Shown piece after piece: positions 1-6,708 of a DNA stretch of 64,000 nt. Location: contig CACLGU010000002.1 of assembly GCA_902606505.1 (NCBI GenBank), positions 1-64,000 of the forward strand. The letters run 5' to 3'. Both the position numbers and the translations under genes were made by a program. Under the pieces are notes generated by a model. That model saw only the letters and a list, made by a program, of their open reading frames with translations. It was not told where the DNA came from and ran no database searches. The DNA is from an uncultured Prochlorococcus sp. Lineage in GTDB: Bacteria; Cyanobacteriota; Cyanobacteriia; PCC-6307; Cyanobiaceae. Within the stretch, counting starts at the first letter, position 1. Each line of letters opens with the position of its first letter.

Positions 1-1
1 A

Positions 2-112
2 CAAGAAGGTAGATGGGTTTACTACAAATTAGATTTGGAAGTATTATCAGATATTAAAAATTGGATGGGTAATTTAATTCAGTCATCATCAAGCAAAAGG
101 TCTTGTGAATAA
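2..112 (+). CDS. C-terminal fragment of an ArsR-family-like transcriptional regulator (truncated by window edge)
   Basis: Frame 2 reads QEGRWVYYKLDLEVLSDIKNWMGNLIQSSSSKRSCE*; GRWVYYKL resembles the wing of ArsR/SmtB winged-helix proteins. Confidence 0.5.
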   Translation, partial: QEGRWVYYKLDLEVLSDIKNWMGNLIQSSSSKRSCE

Positions 113-348
113 ATGGTTTTTAACCTATTTAGGTTTTTTACTCATTACATATAAATAATTTTTAAATTGAAAATTAATTCTCAGGGTTGGAGTTTAATTT
201 TCAGTATTGGTACTTTATTGATTATTTTATTTATTTAGAGGTTTAATAAACCTAGTGATGGTTAGCGATTAACTGGACAAAGTTATACAAGGCTATACAA
301 ATAATCGCTATTTAATCGCTATTTAAATTATTGAGACTTCTGAGAAAT

Positions 349-372
349 AAAAAAGCGAGTTGGGAGACTCGC
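349..372 (-). terminator. Rho-independent-like terminator downstream (3') of tRNA-Pro fragment A
   Basis: GCGAGT-TGGGAG-ACTCGC followed on the minus strand by TTTTTTATTTC; same layout as the terminator beside the intact tRNA-Pro. Confidence 0.6.
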
Positions 373-393
373 TAGTATGACTTGGTTTTTAAA

Positions 394-443
394 TGGTCGG
401 GGCGACAGGATTCGAACCTGCGACCTAGTGCTCCCAAAGCACC
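394..443 (-). pseudogene. Partial tRNA-Pro(TGG), 3' part (copy A)
   Basis: tggtcggggcgacaggattcgaacctgcgacctagtgctcccaaagcacc matches the 3' part of the intact tRNA at 5042-5118, then diverges. Confidence 0.85.
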
Positions 444-537
444 TGCAAGATTAAGGCTATAACTGAGACTTATAGCTATACCTGGACTTTTAAGGAAAAA
501 TGTATGAACTAATTCGGACTAATATTCTTTATTTTGG

Positions 538-553
538 GTGCACTTTGGGTGCA
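538..553. repeat. GTGCA repeat pair, 11-bp spacing (GTGCACTTTGGGTGCA)
   Basis: Direct reading; same unit as the longer array at 3696-3760. Confidence 0.75.
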
Positions 554-575
554 TAGATAATTAGGTTTAGAAAAA

Positions 576-1463
576 TTAGAATGTATTGAAAACTGGTTTA
601 AAAGGAGCTGAACCAAAAAATTCAGGAACTCCTGATGAATTAAAACCTATTCCATAACCACCATCTGAAACTTGAAGCTCAACTTCGAGCCCATTTACTC
701 CATCATTAATAACAACTGGTGATCCTGAATTAGTCTCAAACACACCGACCAATCTTGTTACTGCAGAAGCATTAGCTGCCCTTGTAAGACTACTATCAGT
801 AAGTATTGCCGAAACTTTTCCACCTGTTGGCATGGTCTCAGGACCGAAGTCTGCCTCAAAGCCCTCATCAAATGTATCTAACTCTTCATTATGATTTGCC
901 GCAGTACATCCAGCACCTGAATTAACTTCAGTACCAGTACTAGTTGAACAATAAACGGTTCCATTTAAGCTTATGGAACCCTTTAAACCAAATTCATTTA
1001 GGATAACAATATAAGCGTATGTATAAGTTGCATTAGAGGGTCTTCCTAAAGCAGGCGGTAACGTTACAGTTTTACCAGCTAAATCAGCCGTTGATCCGTC
1101 AGTTGACATTGTTACTTCACAATTTGCTTTGCTAAAAGCTTTTGGAGTTCCTGAAATTGGATTCTGAGTACATAAGCCCATTTCATAAATAACTATTTCA
1201 AATCTATCTGGAGAACCTAAGCAATAATAATCATAGGGATTTAATTTTGTTGCAACAGCAGCATTATTCTCAGAAAAAATATTTTGTTTAGCAGTAGTCT
1301 GAGTTAATACGTCTTTGCAAAGAGGAGGAGCTTCAGCTTTCGCAGGTCTTGGAAATGTTGATAATCCCAATAAAGTTGATCCTAATAGTAAATACTTGAA
1401 TGATTTAGTAAGAGTTGTTATGCAGTTTGATTTAAAAAAAGTTGGTTTCAATTTCGTATTCAT
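576..1463 (-). CDS. Secreted protein of unknown function, paralogous to 1560-2501
   Basis: 295-aa ORF with N-terminal hydrophobic signal-like segment; shares LC..P..G.....F....C, G(R/K)(V/I).A.LT, TRLVG, NGLE(V/L)...(V/I)SDGG and terminal FKP.F..F with the neighbour. Confidence 0.75.
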   Translation of the reverse strand: MNTKLKPTFFKSNCITTLTKSFKYLLLGSTLLGLSTFPRPAKAEAPPLCKDVLTQTTAKQNIFSENNAAVATKLNPYDYYCLGSPDRFEIVIYEMGLCTQNPISGTPKAFSKANCEVTMSTDGSTADLAGKTVTLPPALGRPSNATYTYAYIVILNEFGLKGSISLNGTVYCSTSTGTEVNSGAGCTAANHNEELDTFDEGFEADFGPETMPTGGKVSAILTDSSLTRAANASAVTRLVGVFETNSGSPVVINDGVNGLEVELQVSDGGYGIGFNSSGVPEFFGSAPFKPVFNTF

Positions 1464-1559
1464 AAGAGTTTGTTAAAGACTATTTAATTTAAAAAGTTTT
1501 GTCAGAAACAATGGCTATTAGATATAAATTGTAGAAATTTTTGATTACAAAAAAAATAT

Positions 1560-2501
1560 TTAAAAGGCTACAAATTTAGGTTTAAAATCTCCAGCAAATG
1601 CCCAACTTGGTTGTTTGTTGTGAGTACTACTTCCCGTACTGTGATTATTTAATGCTGATTCAATCTGCATCCCACCATCTGAAATAACAAATTGAAGCTC
1701 TAGACCATTTGTTTCATCTGTAATTTTAAGAGGAGTATTAGGAATATAATTACCAACTAATCTAGTAATTGTTCCTCCGCATTGGCCACCACTAACGGAA
1801 GTTTGATAAGTAAGGTTATCATTAGATGAATCATTATTAGTCAAAGTTGCTCTTATCTGTCCATCGCTTGGTGTTCTTTGATAAGCATAATCGCATCCAG
1901 TTCCTGCAAATCCATATTTAGCAAAACTATGTTCAAATTCTTGAGGGTTTGCATTACTTGATTGTGGAGTAAATTTCCCACCATGAGAACTAGAGTCATT
2001 TTCAGTATTATATGTAGTAACAGCAGTTGTATAGGAACCTTTTAAAGTGAAACTATTACCCATTACCATCAACATGTCCGTATAAGTTCCTGAAGGAGGT
2101 CTTGACTTTGAGTTATCTAGGGCAACGGTTGAATTTAAATTACCCAGATCTATTTCTACACCAGCTGAATTATTAAAAGTATCAACACAAGATGAAAAGT
2201 CGACTTTACTCCCAACTAACGGAGAAGAGGTACATAAAGAAATCCTATATAATTTGAATTTATAAACTGAAGGCTGAGAATAACAACTCTTATAATTTAC
2301 TCCAGTTGTAGTTGAGGTATCGTAAACATTAGAAAGAGAGTCTGAACCAGATGTAGAAAAATCAGTACACTTGGTAGCTTTGAAATCATCGTCTGCTGCG
2401 TTAGTTGTAAATTGATCCTGGATATTAGCGTATGCTTTATTACTAAGGAAAACCCCTACAAAGGCGGTATTAAATAAAAGTATTTTTGTTAAAAGTTTCA
2501 T
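1560..2501 (-). CDS. Secreted protein of unknown function, paralogous to 576-1463
   Basis: 313-aa ORF, signal peptide MKLLTKILLFNTAFVGVFLSNKAYA; start lies 3 nt after the stop of the upstream beta-barrel gene, with AAAGGAG SD. Confidence 0.8.
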   Translation of the reverse strand: MKLLTKILLFNTAFVGVFLSNKAYANIQDQFTTNAADDDFKATKCTDFSTSGSDSLSNVYDTSTTTGVNYKSCYSQPSVYKFKLYRISLCTSSPLVGSKVDFSSCVDTFNNSAGVEIDLGNLNSTVALDNSKSRPPSGTYTDMLMVMGNSFTLKGSYTTAVTTYNTENDSSSHGGKFTPQSSNANPQEFEHSFAKYGFAGTGCDYAYQRTPSDGQIRATLTNNDSSNDNLTYQTSVSGGQCGGTITRLVGNYIPNTPLKITDETNGLELQFVISDGGMQIESALNNHSTGSSTHNKQPSWAFAGDFKPKFVAF

Positions 2502-2504
2502 GAA

Positions 2505-3620
2505 TTAAACTCCTTTAGCTCTGTTTTGGAAAGTGCCAGCGGATCTCTCTAAGAGAACATCATATTTGCGCTTTACCGGTTGTGTCATTTGTGTAATCAT
2601 ATTTTTCTTATATTCTTTCTTCAAGAAAATAACAGGGCTTCCAGTTAAATTCATCCTCAAACCAAAGAAGGTCTCATCTGTTCCAGGAAGTTTTGAATTA
2701 AGCTTGGTCGAAGCCGCTGATATCTCATTAGAAACCCAAGCTTCAAGGCCAACATGTGGTGTGGCTTGCCAACTAATAGAACCTTCTAATCCTGAATTAT
2801 CTTGTGTATGTTTATAGTCCCAGTTAAATCCTCTTACAAAAAACGCAAGTTGCGGATTATTTGGAAGTCTATAACCTAATTCCACATCCCAGCCAGGAAC
2901 AACTCTTTCTTTATATGATGTCCCCTTTACAGTTACATCTTTTTCATCAGTAATAGCCATATAAAAGTTGTTTCTAAATTCAAAATCTTTCCAAAAATAT
3001 TCTCCTCCTAATCCAAGTCTGCTGTGGGCGTCGCTGTAGTCAGTCATTCTATAATCCCAGAAAGCATTAGCTCCAACCATAGATACATCACTAGGACGAT
3101 GTCTTATCCCTAAACCTAAGTTTGTTGTTGAGCCATCGGCGTTCGTTGCAGTTGCAAATCTTGCTTGAGAAAAAGCAAGTGTTTTAAGATCTCCTTCTTC
3201 ATCTTTGGCAAGTTCACCAAGCTTCATCAAACTATTTATTGAGAAACTTGTATCTGATTCAGTCCCACCAGAAATATTTACGGAAGTCTGCGCAAAAAAT
3301 GGGATTTTTTGGATCTGACTATTTGCTGTTGAATTTGCAAAATTAAATCCAGTGTCAACCAATAATTTTTTAACATCATCAGTCATGATGCGCGTATATT
3401 CACTTCCTTCTGCACCATCATTCATTAAAGGTACAAATTTGGTTGAATAATTTGCTCCTTTGATTATGTATTCATCTAATTTGTCTTTTGGCTCATATAT
3501 ATCTTGCTTAGTTTCAACTAGGTCAAATTTGATATCTTCAAATTTGTATTCATTCGCTGAGACAGAGAGAATTGATCCAAAAGCAAGAGAAATTAAAGAT
3601 AAAGATTTAAATAATGACAC
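2505..3620 (-). CDS. Intimin/invasin-type inverse autotransporter beta-barrel protein (type Ve), passenger-less
   Basis: 371-aa ORF (GTG start). NLGLGIRHRP...MVGANAFWDYR...HSRLGLGGEYFWKDFEFRNNFYM...ERVVPGWDVELGYRLPNNPQL resembles intimin barrel signature (LGIGGEYW..., ERPANGFDIRFNGYLPSYPALGG); ends soon after the barrel. Confidence 0.8.
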   Translation of the reverse strand: MSLFKSLSLISLAFGSILSVSANEYKFEDIKFDLVETKQDIYEPKDKLDEYIIKGANYSTKFVPLMNDGAEGSEYTRIMTDDVKKLLVDTGFNFANSTANSQIQKIPFFAQTSVNISGGTESDTSFSINSLMKLGELAKDEEGDLKTLAFSQARFATATNADGSTTNLGLGIRHRPSDVSMVGANAFWDYRMTDYSDAHSRLGLGGEYFWKDFEFRNNFYMAITDEKDVTVKGTSYKERVVPGWDVELGYRLPNNPQLAFFVRGFNWDYKHTQDNSGLEGSISWQATPHVGLEAWVSNEISAASTKLNSKLPGTDETFFGLRMNLTGSPVIFLKKEYKKNMITQMTQPVKRKYDVLLERSAGTFQNRAKGV

Positions 3621-3695
3621 TTATTAAAAAAATTGTATTTAATATATCACCTCTGTAAATATTTAGAGAATTACTATTCACAATTCAACATTTAA

Positions 3696-3760
3696 GTGCA
3701 TTTTGAGTGCATTTTTGGTGCATTTTGGGTGCATTTTGGGTGCAGCCTTTTTTGGGTGTA
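3696..3760. repeat. About six 11-bp iterons (GTGCATTTTGG-type)
   Basis: agtgcattttgagtgcatttttggtgcattttgggtgcattttgggtgcagccttttttgggtgtaa. Confidence 0.85.
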
Positions 3761-3795
3761 ATTTATTATTAGCTGAGACTTACTGCTATAACTGA

Positions 3796-3843
3796 TCGGG
3801 GCGACAGGATTCGAACCTGCGACCTAGTGCTCCCAAAGCACCC
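3796..3843 (-). pseudogene. Partial tRNA-Pro(TGG), 3' part (copy B)
   Basis: tcggggcgacaggattcgaacctgcgacctagtgctcccaaagcaccc identical to the intact copy, then diverges to agtacgcaatttgcg. Confidence 0.85.
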
Positions 3844-4026
3844 AGTACGCAATTTGCGACAGTACCCATGAGAACGAATTGAGGCTATAGCTTATTAGTT
3901 GGTAATACTAGGATTTAGTTGAGTCTTAATTTTACTCATGTATGCAGCAATGTATGGCATGGATATGCAAATAATCGCTAAATAATCGCTGAGCTGAAAC
4001 CTAGTGCTAAAAGGGAGTAATTTTTA

Positions 4027-4185
4027 TCAAATAATACAATAAGGGTTACTAAAAGATTTACTGCAAAATAATCTATTGCGTTTATGTTCTTCTAATGATT
4101 TTGAATAAATATTAGCTGTGAGAATTGCTCCGAAATTTATTAAAACCACAGTTAATACAAGTAGCTCTATAGCGAGGTTGGTCAT
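4027..4185 (-). CDS. Small membrane protein, 52 aa, unknown function
   Basis: MTNLAIELLVLTVVLINFGAILTANIYSKSLEEHKRNRLFCSKSFSNPYCII; SD AAGGAGGG upstream of ATG; single TM-like segment. Confidence 0.6.
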   Translation of the reverse strand: MTNLAIELLVLTVVLINFGAILTANIYSKSLEEHKRNRLFCSKSFSNPYCII

Positions 4186-4256
4186 AAGATTACCCTCCTT
4201 AAATTTATAAAAAAACTCTATAACGAAATAATCAATATTGAATAGAGTTTAAATTC

Positions 4257-4427
4257 TTATTTTTGGGAATCTAAATCATCTGATAAGGGTTCCCAATCAC
4301 AACTGTCTACACATTCTTCTAAAGTATTTTCAGAAGAACTTTTAAGTTCGCAACTACGGAGACAATCATAAAACGCATACTTAGGATCTAATTCGTTTTT
4401 GAATTGTTTATTTCTGAAAGTATTCAT
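4257..4427 (-). CDS. Small acidic protein with twin CX3C motif, 56 aa
   Basis: MNTFRNKQFKNELDPKYAFYDCLRSCELKSSSENTLEECVDSCDWEPLSDDLDSQK; SD AAAGGAG overlaps the end of the upstream ORF. Confidence 0.65.
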   Translation of the reverse strand: MNTFRNKQFKNELDPKYAFYDCLRSCELKSSSENTLEECVDSCDWEPLSDDLDSQK

Positions 4428-4429
4428 AA

Positions 4430-4537
4430 TTAAACTCCTTTTGCTTTTTTCTCGAGTTGATTAATTAATTTGTCTAACCAAAGCGTGTTATCGATCTTCT
4501 TGGTATTTTTGAAGTATTTCGTTTTATAAGTACTCAT
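4430..4537 (-). CDS. Small basic protein, 35 aa, coupled to 4257-4427
   Basis: MSTYKTKYFKNTKKIDNTLWLDKLINQLEKKAKGV; GAGG SD; stop 2 nt before next ATG. Confidence 0.6.
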   Translation of the reverse strand: MSTYKTKYFKNTKKIDNTLWLDKLINQLEKKAKGV

Positions 4538-4724
4538 GAAGTTAAACCTCAATCAGTGGAACTAAATTAAATGCAATGATTTAAATTTCCTAGAGCAAAA
4601 ATACTCTTTATGAAAATAGTGAAATATTAAAAATCGATTAATTTATATTTTTCCTTAAGTATTTGCACTCTTGATTTTAAGAATAAGTGATACTAAATAA
4701 CTACTAGATCAAAGGAGGTTAATT

Positions 4725-4895
4725 ATGACTTGCGGAAATCCTATTAAACATAAGTTCCAAAATGCTTTTAATTCTTTTATTGATGCGATTTCATTTGAAA
4801 GAAAATTAAGTGATGACCAAATGGAATGTATGCAGTTTGGTATATGTGACTATTCACCAAAACAAGTAGAGGAAGTACCTTTTTTTCATTACTAA
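4725..4895 (+). CDS. Small protein, 56 aa, unknown function
   Basis: MTCGNPIKHKFQNAFNSFIDAISFERKLSDDQMECMQFGICDYSPKQVEEVPFFHY; near-perfect SD aaaggaggttaatt-ATG. Confidence 0.65.
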   Translation: MTCGNPIKHKFQNAFNSFIDAISFERKLSDDQMECMQFGICDYSPKQVEEVPFFHY

Positions 4896-4996
4896 ATAGT
4901 TTTGATTAAAAGCGATTAAGGGGGCAAGGTTATGCAAGGTATGGCAAATAATCGCTATATAATCGCTAAGTCTTATATTTCTTATAGTTGGCAATA

Positions 4997-5020
4997 AAAA
5001 AGAGAGTCTGGGAAACTCTC
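4997..5020 (-). terminator. Terminator 3' of intact tRNA-Pro
   Basis: GAGAGT...ACTCTC hairpin followed on minus strand by TTTTTTATTGCC. Confidence 0.6.
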
Positions 5021-5041
5021 TTGTATGACTTGGTTTTGAAA

Positions 5042-5118
5042 TGGTCGGGGCGACAGGATTCGAACCTGCGACCTAGTGCTCCCAAAGCACCCGCGCTACC
5101 AAGCTGCGCCACGCCCCG
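5042..5118 (-). tRNA. tRNA-Pro (anticodon TGG), CCA encoded
   Basis: CGGGGCGTGGCGCAGCTTGGTAGCGCGGGTGCTTTGGGAGCACTAGGTCGCAGGTTCGAATCCTGTCGCCCCGACCA folds as a cloverleaf; loop TTTGGGA. Confidence 0.95.
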
Positions 5119-5257
5119 CCTATAAGATCTTAGTTCATAACTGTCATCTATAAAAGGCTAAATTGCTAAATATTTTATAAAAAATCACTTTTGAGGCTAG
5201 TAAATGATTTTTGTCGCTTTTTTGTCGCTAGATAAATAGATGTTTTGTCACTAGAAA

Positions 5258-6220
5258 TTAGTCTTTTGTAGCGACAGAAATCATCTCTGAACTTGATTGA
5301 AACTTTAAAGCGATATTTTCTAATTTCTCTAATCTCGCTAAAAGTTTTTGATTTTGAGAAATTATCTCATCATTTTTAGCTTTTGATAATTTTAATTCTG
5401 CATTTAAATTTTTATTATTTTCCTCAAGAGTTGATAATTTTTTATCAATTATTTTTTTGTCATTAAAACTTATTTGAGTGGGTTTACTTAATTCTCCTAG
5501 TTTGAAAACAAAACCTGCTTTTACAACACCGCTATCCAATGTTCCTCCACCATAAGATTTAGAACCTCCGAACACATAAGATCCTCCAGCATTGATATCA
5601 ACTCTCTCATTAACTTTTGAGGCGCAACCAAAACCAACTGCATATCTGCTGCTGTATGCACCAGTTCCAACACCGCAACTTAACTTAGATTCTTTTGCGG
5701 TTTGAGGCAAAGCAGTTAAAGCTGCTGTTAAAGCAGTTGATCCTGCAACTCCTTCTCCAAGGTTTTTGATATTTGAAGTATTAGTTGAGATATTTGCAGT
5801 ATTGGTTTTTACAGATGTATAGGGATTGGCTGAAATTTTAACTAAATCTAATTCACTTTCACTGTATGAAGAATCCTCAGTTAAGGATCCTACTGACCAT
5901 AAATCTTCACTTATTGAGTAAGTCCATAATCTGCCAGTGGACTCATAAGATGAATTTTCTTCTTTAAAAAATATTTTGCCAAGTGAATTATCCACCCAAC
6001 CGTCTTCTAGTCGTACATTATTATTCAAACTCCTATCAAAAGTTGTAATTACTGATAGTTCATTAGTGTTACCGTTAACAGAGCTTTTAATAATTTCAAT
6101 TAAGGAATTGCTACTATTCCCACCATCGTTATGAAAATAATTTTCATCAGCTTTTGATTTATTTCCAAGAAAAGGAATTGTGAGGATGCCTATGAAAAGG
6201 TAAGAAAAAAGTTTTTTCAT
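5258..6220 (-). CDS. YadA-like trimeric autotransporter anchor protein with C-terminal coiled coil
   Basis: 320 aa; signal peptide; NTANISTNTSNIKNLGEGVAGSTALTAALTALPQTAKESKLSCGVGTGAYSSRYAVGFGCASKVNERVDINAGGSY resembles the YadA C-terminal anchor; followed by a roughly 70-aa heptad-rich tail. Confidence 0.75.
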   Translation of the reverse strand: MKKLFSYLFIGILTIPFLGNKSKADENYFHNDGGNSSNSLIEIIKSSVNGNTNELSVITTFDRSLNNNVRLEDGWVDNSLGKIFFKEENSSYESTGRLWTYSISEDLWSVGSLTEDSSYSESELDLVKISANPYTSVKTNTANISTNTSNIKNLGEGVAGSTALTAALTALPQTAKESKLSCGVGTGAYSSRYAVGFGCASKVNERVDINAGGSYVFGGSKSYGGGTLDSGVVKAGFVFKLGELSKPTQISFNDKKIIDKKLSTLEENNKNLNAELKLSKAKNDEIISQNQKLLARLEKLENIALKFQSSSEMISVATKD

Positions 6221-6298
6221 TTACATAATTATCAATAAGCAAAAGATAATCGACATTAAAAAAATTAAACATAGAAAACTTCAAAACCAGAGTAAAAA

Positions 6299-6321
6299 GC
6301 GGGTGTCTTGAGAGCACCCGC
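6299..6321. repeat. Hairpin GCGGGTG-tcttgagag-CACCCGC, possible decayed tRNA-Pro/att remnant
   Basis: gcacccgcgcta (6314-6325) is identical to the tRNA-Pro plus-strand segment; followed by GTCGC repeats as beside copy C. Confidence 0.45.
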
Positions 6322-6414
6322 GCTAGTAAAATTTTGTCGCTTTCCCTCGCTATATAGTTTGTAATAAAAGTAAGAAAGTTAGTTATTGCAATCAGTCTCG
6401 CTTGTAAAAAGGTA

Positions 6415-6456
6415 TGCTCCCAAAGCACCCGCGCTACCAAGCTGCGCCACGCCCCG
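6415..6456 (-). pseudogene. Partial tRNA-Pro(TGG), 5' part (copy D)
   Basis: tgctcccaaagcacccgcgctaccaagctgcgccacgccccg equals the 5' half of the intact tRNA-Pro; the 3' half is absent here. Confidence 0.85.
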
Positions 6457-6708
6457 CTCATAAGATCTTAGTTCATAATAGACATCTATAAAAGACCATA
6501 TTGCTAAATATTTTATAAAAAATCACTTTTGAGATTGCAATATTACTTTTATGGCTTTTTTTAAAAGAAAAATCATTGTTTTTACTTTGCCTCACTACAG
6601 ATTTTAGAAAATTAATCTTTTATTTTAATATTTGTCATCCAATAGAAATATCTGAGTATTAAATTCTATGGAGGAACTATTATCAAAATATTATTTGGAT
6701 TTTGTTGG

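Larger units (their letters stand above)
394..6456. mobile_element. Composite tRNA-Pro genomic island: three cargo modules delimited by partial tRNA-Pro copies, no integrase visible
   Basis: Four copies or partial copies of tRNA-Pro(TGG) sharing TGCTCCCAAAGCACC, with atypical surface-protein and small-ORF cargo between them and repeat arrays at the junctions. Confidence 0.75.

Noticed and set aside
2533-2817. 94-aa plus-strand ORF
   Set aside because: Fully antisense to the intimin-like barrel gene, with no own signals.
6159-6461. 100-aa minus-strand ORF in the track
   Set aside because: Its N-terminus ([17 protein letters not shown]) is the translated partial tRNA-Pro copy D and it overlaps the YadA-like gene; a spurious ORF.
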